The notes under the pieces were generated by a model. It ran no database searches, had not been told where the DNA came from, and worked only from the letters and a program-made list of their open reading frames with translations. Source: Mucilaginibacter pankratovii (lineage in GTDB: Bacteria; Bacteroidota; Bacteroidia; Sphingobacteriales; Sphingobacteriaceae). From it: a stretch of DNA of 64,000 nucleotides. Of this stretch, positions 59,097 through 64,000 are shown piece by piece. A program made the translations under genes and the position numbers. Every line of letters begins with the position of its first letter. Positions within the stretch are counted from its first letter, which is position 1. Where the stretch lies: the NCBI RefSeq assembly GCF_014773265.1, contig NZ_JACWMY010000003.1, positions 434,001 through 498,000 on the forward strand, given 5' to 3'.

Positions 59097-60006
59097 AGGT
59101 TTATTATTGATCCTGAGCTTTGGGCTTTTGTTGTTGTTTTCGGCCTGCGAGGAAAATAAAAAGGATAAAAAAGTAGTTATTAAAGACGGCTTTACTTCGG
59201 GCACCGCAGTTTTTGCTGCCGACGAATCGTTTTCGCCTATAGTTGGTGAAGAGGAATACGTTTTTAGGGCCCTTTACCCCGATGCGAAACCGGTGATCAA
59301 ATATATCCCCGAAAGCGAGGTGGTTAACCAACTGCTTAACGATAAGGTGCGGGTTGCTATTATATCCCGGGAGCTTGATACAACGGAGACGGGAATTTTA
59401 AGAAGGCGCGCATTGGCACCGGATGTAAATAAATTTGCTGTAGACGCGGTTACTATTATTGTAAATCAGCAGTCGGCCGATACATTAACATCGGTAAAAG
59501 AAATTATTGGCATGCTTAACGGCACGGCCAAAACTGATAAAAGCATTGTTTTTGATAACCCCAACTCAAGTTTGGTAAGGTATTTGAAGCAGCTATCAGG
59601 AAACAAGGATTTTACGCAGAAGAATATCTACGCGTTAAAGTCAAATAAGGAAGTTATAAAGTATGTAAGCGAACATCCTAATGCAATTGGCATAACAGGA
59701 TTTGCATGGCTTAATGACCCGGATAAAGATTACGCGGATGCGGTTGCGAAAGTAAAGATAGTGGGCGTTAAGGACGATACCAACAAGAAGGCGCCCGGCG
59801 CGTACTTTAAACCTTCGCAGACCACACTCGTCCAACATACGTATCCGCTTAGCAGATCGCTGTATATAGTTGATTGCACCGGCAGAAAAGGATTAGGAGC
59901 CGGGTTTGCGTCATTTTTAAAAAGCGAGCGCGGACAAAGAATAATACTAAAATCGGGCCTGCTGCCCGATTCTATCCCGACGAGGGAAATAAACATTACA
60001 CACTAA
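59086..60006 (+). CDS. PstS-like phosphate-binding lipoprotein
   Basis: 306 aa. Lipobox LLFSAC near 21. The periplasmic binding-protein domain shows PstS-like pieces: GTAVFAADESFSPIV, VRVAIISRELDTTET, NKFAVDAVTIIVNQ, VFDNPNSSLVRYLKQLSG and HPNAIGITGFAWLND. No pstCAB genes are nearby; in Bacteroidota this protein sits in the TonB-ExbD operon. It may sense or tether phosphate or another anion in the periplasm rather than feed an ABC transporter (inference). The overlap with the small gene ahead shows tight coupling. Confidence 0.85.
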   Translation: MKNRGLLLILSFGLLLLFSACEENKKDKKVVIKDGFTSGTAVFAADESFSPIVGEEEYVFRALYPDAKPVIKYIPESEVVNQLLNDKVRVAIISRELDTTETGILRRRALAPDVNKFAVDAVTIIVNQQSADTLTSVKEIIGMLNGTAKTDKSIVFDNPNSSLVRYLKQLSGNKDFTQKNIYALKSNKEVIKYVSEHPNAIGITGFAWLNDPDKDYADAVAKVKIVGVKDDTNKKAPGAYFKPSQTTLVQHTYPLSRSLYIVDCTGRKGLGAGFASFLKSERGQRIILKSGLLPDSIPTREINITH

Positions 60007-60032
60007 GAACTATATTTAATTACGAAACTAAG

Positions 60033-61715
60033 ATGAAAATGATCAGTAAAATAAGTAAACTAATATTAGCACTGATGCTGGTGGGCTCATCGGTTTTTGC
60101 GCAAAGTTTGGAAGATGCAAGGAAGGCGATAGATGCGGAACAGTACCAGAAAGCTAAATCGATGCTTAAGAATTTGACCGTTACACAGGCTACTAAAGAT
60201 GAGAATTTCTTTTACCTGGGTTGGGTTTATATTCTGCAGGACTATACAGATTCTGCAAAAACCGTATTCAATAAAGGTATTGCGGTAAACCCAAAATCGG
60301 CTTTAAACTACGCTGGATTGGGTGTTGCTGCATTTGCTGATAAAGATAGAGCAACCGCTACAACAAACTTTAACCAGGCAGTTGCATTGGCTGGTAAAAA
60401 CAGCAAGCCTTACGCTTACGTGGGCCGTGGCTATTTAGCTGCACCGGTAAACGACAGGGTAGCCCCTGCTGATGCAGAAGCAGCAATTGCTATTTTAAAT
60501 AAAGCAAAAGCGCTGAACCCTAAAGATGTTGATGTATTGTTGGCTTTGGGTGATGCTTACCGCACACAATCTAAAAACACCGAGGCGTTGAGTAACTACC
60601 AGGCTGCATTGTCTATAGATCCAAAGCTGGCCGGCGCTAAAGTTGCAACCGGCGTTATCTGGAAGTTTGCCAATAACTTTGATATGTCTGAAGCAGAGTT
60701 TAAGGCTGCTTTAGCTATCGACCCTAACTACGGCCCTGCTTACCGCGAATGGGCTGAAACAGATGTACGCTGGGCTTTATCCGACCCTAAAATGGCATCG
60801 GTTAAAGTTAAAGAAGCTACTGAACAGTATCGTAAATATTTAGCGCTGACAGATATGTCGGAGGAATCACAATTACGTTATGCCGACTTCCTGGTGTACA
60901 GCGGTGATTGGAAAACTTTGCAAACTGTTGCAACTGAGTTGGCGAAAACCTCAAAAAACTTAAAGGTTCAGCGTTATTTGATGTATTCATCAACAGAAAA
61001 TAAAGATTATCCTGCTGCAATAGCAGCTGGTAATATCTGGATAACCAAAGCTGACCCTAAACGTATCATAGCACGTGATTACCTTTACCTTGGTCGTGCG
61101 CAGATCGCTTCTGCACAAGATTCATTAGGTATCGGTTCATTGCAAAAAGCGTATGCTTTGGATACCACCCAGGCAGATGTTTACTCAGAAATCGGCAAAT
61201 CGTTATTTGCTCAAAAGAAATACGAAAAGGCAGGCGATGCTTACCGTACATACTTAAGCAAATCTCGTAAAGGTACCCTTAACGATTACCTGCGCGAAGG
61301 TATGAGCTACTACTTTGCATTTGATGCTACTAAGCCAGATACTACCTTATTAACAAAGGCAGATTCAGCTTTCAGCTACATATCGCAAAAAGCTACCAGC
61401 CCGGTTGCCCCGGTAATTTTATACCGTGCCTATGTTGCCGATTCTAAAGACGCAGACAGGAACAATATTAAAGGCCTGGCTAAGCCATACTACGAGCAGT
61501 ATATACAGGTAGTAAGCGCTAAAGCTACTCGTACAGAAGCTGAAAACAAAAGTTTGGCAGCGGCTTACGCTTACTTAGGTACTTACTACGAGTACAAAGA
61601 GAAAGATGATGCTAAGGCGGCTGAGAACTTTACCAAGGCGAGGGAAGCAGATCCTACCAACAAGCAGGCAACCGCATATTTTGCCCGTAAAGGCGGTGCA
61701 TCCAAAGGCAAGTAA
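60033..61715 (+). CDS. TPR repeat periplasmic protein
   Basis: 560 aa from ATG 60033 (signal peptide MKMISKISKLILALMLVGSSVFAQ); longer frames upstream overlap the PstS-like gene in another phase. The whole mature part is tetratricopeptide helices, e.g. NFFYLGWVYILQDYTDSAKTVFNKGIAVNP, ALLALGDAYRTQSKNTEALSNYQAALSIDP-like units and SEIGKSLFAQKKYEKAGDAYRTYL. TPR proteins scaffold protein complexes. As the last gene of the tonB operon it may organise the TonB complex in the periplasm. Terminator follows directly. Confidence 0.9.
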   Translation: MKMISKISKLILALMLVGSSVFAQSLEDARKAIDAEQYQKAKSMLKNLTVTQATKDENFFYLGWVYILQDYTDSAKTVFNKGIAVNPKSALNYAGLGVAAFADKDRATATTNFNQAVALAGKNSKPYAYVGRGYLAAPVNDRVAPADAEAAIAILNKAKALNPKDVDVLLALGDAYRTQSKNTEALSNYQAALSIDPKLAGAKVATGVIWKFANNFDMSEAEFKAALAIDPNYGPAYREWAETDVRWALSDPKMASVKVKEATEQYRKYLALTDMSEESQLRYADFLVYSGDWKTLQTVATELAKTSKNLKVQRYLMYSSTENKDYPAAIAAGNIWITKADPKRIIARDYLYLGRAQIASAQDSLGIGSLQKAYALDTTQADVYSEIGKSLFAQKKYEKAGDAYRTYLSKSRKGTLNDYLREGMSYYFAFDATKPDTTLLTKADSAFSYISQKATSPVAPVILYRAYVADSKDADRNNIKGLAKPYYEQYIQVVSAKATRTEAENKSLAAAYAYLGTYYEYKEKDDAKAAENFTKAREADPTNKQATAYFARKGGASKGK

Positions 61716-61737
61716 TCCTTTTCCCCAATTAAAATAC

Positions 61738-61764
61738 AAGCCCCTTGCAAAAAGGGGCTTTTTT
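61738..61764 (+). terminator. Terminator of the tonB operon
   Basis: AAGCCCCTT (61738-61746) pairs with AAGGGGCTT (61752-61760), loop GCAAA, T run to 61764. Confidence 0.92.
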
Positions 61765-61780
61765 ATTATCTGCTCATTTG

Positions 61781-61788
61781 TATATTTG
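61781..61788 (+). promoter_or_regulatory. TATATTTG -7 box four bases before nuoA start
   Basis: Exact TAnnTTTG, then CAGC, then ATG 61793. Predicts a leaderless or nearly leaderless nuoA transcript. Confidence 0.55.
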
Positions 61789-61792
61789 CAGC

Positions 61793-62164
61793 ATGGAATT
61801 AAAAAGTTTACCGGTTGATTTTCTTCCAATCATATTCCAGATGCTGGTGGCGCTTGGTTTTGTGGTTACTACCATGTTTGTTACCCACAAAATTGGGCCA
61901 AAACGCGTAACTAAAGATAAGCTTACCCCGTTTGAATCGGGTATAGAAGTTATTGGTAACGCGCGTACGCCAATGTCGATCAAATACTTCCTGGTGGCCA
62001 TTCTATTTGTGCTGTTTGATGTGGAAGTGATTTTTATGTACCCCTGGGCGGTTAACTTCCGTGAGTTGGGTAAAGATGGGCTGATAGAGATGTTCATCTT
62101 CATGGCCACGTTATTGGCGGGCTTTATCTACATCATAAAAAAAGGTGCGTTGAACTGGGATTAG
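61793..62164 (+). CDS. nuoA: NADH-quinone oxidoreductase subunit A
   Basis: 123 aa from MELKSLPVDFLPIIFQMLVALGF at 61793, chosen because the upstream frame runs into the preceding terminator. Three membrane helices with the family loop KLTPFESGIEVIGNARTPMSIKYFLVAILFVLFDVEVIFMYPWAV (PFESG and DVE are diagnostic). NuoA is part of the membrane arm of complex I. It is separated from nuoB by 117 bases with a promoter-like box. Confidence 0.96.
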   Translation: MELKSLPVDFLPIIFQMLVALGFVVTTMFVTHKIGPKRVTKDKLTPFESGIEVIGNARTPMSIKYFLVAILFVLFDVEVIFMYPWAVNFRELGKDGLIEMFIFMATLLAGFIYIIKKGALNWD

Positions 62165-62228
62165 TTTAGACTGATTCTAAATATATTGCCTCTTCTTTCT
62201 TAGTGTACTCGTTACAGCGTATTTTACT

Positions 62229-62236
62229 TAAATTTG
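62229..62236 (+). promoter_or_regulatory. -7 box upstream of nuoB
   Basis: TAAATTTG, exact TAnnTTTG match, 46 bases before ATG 62282. Suggests a second entry point into the nuo operon. No strong -33 element seen. Confidence 0.4.
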
Positions 62237-62281
62237 CAAAATCAGCTTAGCTGATGGGTTTATTTTATTTGATAAAAATTC

Positions 62282-62824
62282 ATGAGTGATATTCAAATAG
62301 TTGAGGCTCCAGCCGGTGTAGAGGGATCTGGCTTTTTTGCCACCTCGCTTGATAAAGCAATAGGCATGGCGCGTGCAAATTCGTTATGGCCTTTGCCATT
62401 TGCCACATCATGCTGCGGTATCGAGTTTATGGCTACCATGGCATCTACATACGATCTGAGCAGGTTTGGTGCCGAGCGTTTAAGCTTTTCGCCGCGCCAA
62501 GCCGATCTGTTGATGGTGATGGGCACTATATCTAAAAAAATGGGCCCGGTATTGCGCCAGGTGTACCTGCAAATGGCCGAACCCCGTTGGGTAATGGCTG
62601 TTGGCGCATGTGCATCAAGCGGTGGTATATTTGATACTTACTCTGTTTTACAGGGTATTGATGAAGTTATCCCCGTGGACGTTTACGTACCCGGATGCCC
62701 GCCACGCCCCGAAGCTATCATCGATGGTTTTATGGCTATCCAAAAATTGGTTAGGACAGAAACCCTGCGCCGCCGCGAAGAACCGAAATACCAGGAATTG
62801 TTAGCTAAATACGGAATACAATAA
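62282..62824 (+). CDS. nuoB: NADH-quinone oxidoreductase subunit B
   Basis: 180 aa. The N2 iron-sulfur cluster cysteines are in place: ATSCCGIEFMA (tandem CC), VGACASSGG and VYVPGCPPRPE. NuoB carries cluster N2, the last in the electron chain before quinone. The TAATG overlap with nuoC couples translation. Confidence 0.98.
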   Translation: MSDIQIVEAPAGVEGSGFFATSLDKAIGMARANSLWPLPFATSCCGIEFMATMASTYDLSRFGAERLSFSPRQADLLMVMGTISKKMGPVLRQVYLQMAEPRWVMAVGACASSGGIFDTYSVLQGIDEVIPVDVYVPGCPPRPEAIIDGFMAIQKLVRTETLRRREEPKYQELLAKYGIQ

Positions 62825-63327
62825 TGGGTAAGATAGCTAACGAAGTGCTGATACAAAAACTGGGGGATAAATTTCCGGGCCAGGTGACAGAATTGAACCA
62901 GGATTACGGTTTGCTTTCGGTAGAAACCGGCAGGGAGCAAATAAGCGATGTGCTCGCTTATTTAAAGAACGATCCTGAACTGAAGTTTATATTTCTTACC
63001 GATATTACCGCTATACATTACCCCGAACTGGAGAAGCAAATAGGCGTAATTTACCATCTGCACAGCTTAACAACAAATACACGTATCCGCGTAAAGGTTT
63101 TCCTCACAGCTGATGATGTGCATATCCCTACCGCTACCACGCTTTGGGATGGCGCCAACTGGATGGAAAGAGAAACATATGATTTTTATGGGGTTGTATT
63201 TGAAGGCCACCCCGACTTAAGGAGGATACTGAATGTTGATGACATGACTGTATTCCCGATGAGGAAGGAATTTCCGCTGGAAGACCCTAACCGTATTGAT
63301 AAAAAAGATTACTTTTTCGGAAGATAA
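62824..63327 (+). CDS. nuoC: NADH-quinone oxidoreductase subunit C
   Basis: 167 aa. It has the 30-kDa subunit signature ERETYDFYGVVFEGHPDLRRILNVDD (ExExYDxxGxxFxGHPxLRRIL) and ends KEFPLEDPNRIDKKDYFFGR. NuoC forms part of the quinone-reducing module with NuoB and NuoD. Its stop overlaps the nuoD start (TAATG). Confidence 0.97.
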   Translation: MGKIANEVLIQKLGDKFPGQVTELNQDYGLLSVETGREQISDVLAYLKNDPELKFIFLTDITAIHYPELEKQIGVIYHLHSLTTNTRIRVKVFLTADDVHIPTATTLWDGANWMERETYDFYGVVFEGHPDLRRILNVDDMTVFPMRKEFPLEDPNRIDKKDYFFGR

Positions 63328-64000
63328 TGCATAACCATCCCGTATATACCGATAACGATCCGCAAACGGAGTATTCCACGCTAAACCTTGGGCCAACACA
63401 CCCTGCCACTCACGGCGTTTTCCAAAACGTACTGCAGATGGATGGCGAGCGTATTGTTAGCGGCGTATCAACCATAGGTTACATCCACCGCGCATTCGAA
63501 AAAATTGCCGAACACAGGCCGTTTTACCAGATAACACCCCTTACCGACAGGTTGAACTACTGCTCGTCGCCCATAAACAACATGGGATGGCACATGACAG
63601 CCGAAAAGCTGTTGGGCATTACCACGCCAAAACGTGTGGACTATATGCGCGTTATTATCATGGAACTGGCCCGCATTACCGATCATATTGTATGTAACTC
63701 CATCTTAGGTGTAGATACCGGTGCGTTAACCGGCTTTACCTATATGATGCAATACCGCGAGTCGGTGTATGAGATTTACGAAGAGATTTGCGGTTCGCGC
63801 TTAACCACCAACATTGGCCGTATAGGCGGGTTCGAACGTAATTTTAATAAGATCGCTTTCGATAAGATCCGCAACTTCCTAAAGATATACCGTGTAGGAT
63901 TAAAAGAGTTTGAAAGCCTTTTTAACCGTAACCGCATATTTGTAGATCGTACCCGTGGCGTTGCCGAGGTTACTGCCGAAACCGCTTTAAGCTACAGCTG
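63327..64000 (+). CDS. nuoD: NADH-quinone oxidoreductase subunit D (truncated by window end)
   Basis: Starts ATG 63327 (TAATG overlap with nuoC) and stays open to the edge: 224 codons visible of about 400. The sequence LNLGPTHPATHGVFQN, STIGYIHRAFEKIAE, NYCSSPINNMG and VDYMRVIIMELARITDHIV is the NuoD/49-kDa signature. The His in PTHPATHG and the later Tyr form the quinone site. The remaining nuo genes lie outside the window. Confidence 0.97.
   Translation, partial: MHNHPVYTDNDPQTEYSTLNLGPTHPATHGVFQNVLQMDGERIVSGVSTIGYIHRAFEKIAEHRPFYQITPLTDRLNYCSSPINNMGWHMTAEKLLGITTPKRVDYMRVIIMELARITDHIVCNSILGVDTGALTGFTYMMQYRESVYEIYEEICGSRLTTNIGRIGGFERNFNKIAFDKIRNFLKIYRVGLKEFESLFNRNRIFVDRTRGVAEVTAETALSYS

Noticed and set aside
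59086-60006. Part of a Pst phosphate ABC transporter
   Set aside because: No pstC, pstA, pstB or phoU gene follows; the neighbours are Ton-system genes.

Overview
The window is a contiguous stretch of a free-living Bacteroidota chromosome, most likely family Sphingobacteriaceae and probably Mucilaginibacter or a close relative. This placement is my inference from gene content and style: TAnnTTTG-type -7 promoter boxes, almost no Shine-Dalgarno sequences, many secreted glycoside hydrolases, TPR/7TM histidine-kinase families, a TolQ-ExbD-ExbD-TonB-PstS-TPR operon, and abundant palindromic intergenic repeats. No rRNA, tRNA, CRISPR array, prophage or intact insertion sequence was seen.

Layout. 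1-6.4 kb: a small membrane protein, a DUF47 PhoU-like protein, a TPR histidine kinase, a GlxA-type regulator and a divergent cluster of small VOC/SRPBCC/DoxX genes. 6.4-12.2 kb: a nested palindromic element, a GH20 hexosaminidase, a Gfo/Idh/MocA oxidoreductase, a GH43 enzyme and a YdcF-like protein. 12.3-14.3 kb: a broken histidine kinase, an outer-membrane barrel protein and a LuxR-type response regulator. 14.5-18.9 kb: an operon of a 3-keto-sugar hydrolase-like protein, a GMC oxidoreductase and its small subunit, then a divergent outer-membrane phospholipase-like protein. 19-25.9 kb: an RhlE helicase, a Tat-exported sugar isomerase-like protein, an esterase, a GPH sugar symporter and a PAS histidine kinase with an unusual C-terminal domain. 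25.9-32.4 kb: molybdenum biology (periplasmic molybdoenzyme with cytochrome b, a second molybdopterin-domain protein, modABC) plus an ECF sigma factor with a small zinc-finger protein.

32.6-42.8 kb is a beta-glucan region: GH5, GH30 and GH16 enzymes (the last two share a nearly identical C-terminal beta-trefoil module), an outer-membrane protein and a second 3-keto-disaccharide-hydrolase-like protein. Embedded here is the most unusual gene of the window (34074-35996): a seven-transmembrane DISM receptor fused through a coiled coil to an IS1595-transposase-type zinc ribbon and helical domain without the transposase catalytic core. I read it as a possible membrane-tethered, transposon-derived DNA-binding sensor. 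42.9-55.3 kb holds housekeeping genes: a prohibitin-like protein, rhodanese, DUF4407, three metallopeptidases, PlsC, a NUDIX hydrolase, an EamA transporter, metK preceded by an S-box-like leader, a diacylglycerol kinase and a SUI1 factor. 55.9-61.7 kb is the TonB energy-transduction operon. 61.8 kb to the end is the start of the nuo operon (nuoA, B, C and a truncated nuoD).

Many gaps are filled with palindromic repeats. At least four share CTCTCC-AAA/TTT-GGAGAG hairpins, and several others are distinct families. They make up much of the non-coding DNA and sit mostly at convergent or operon-end positions.
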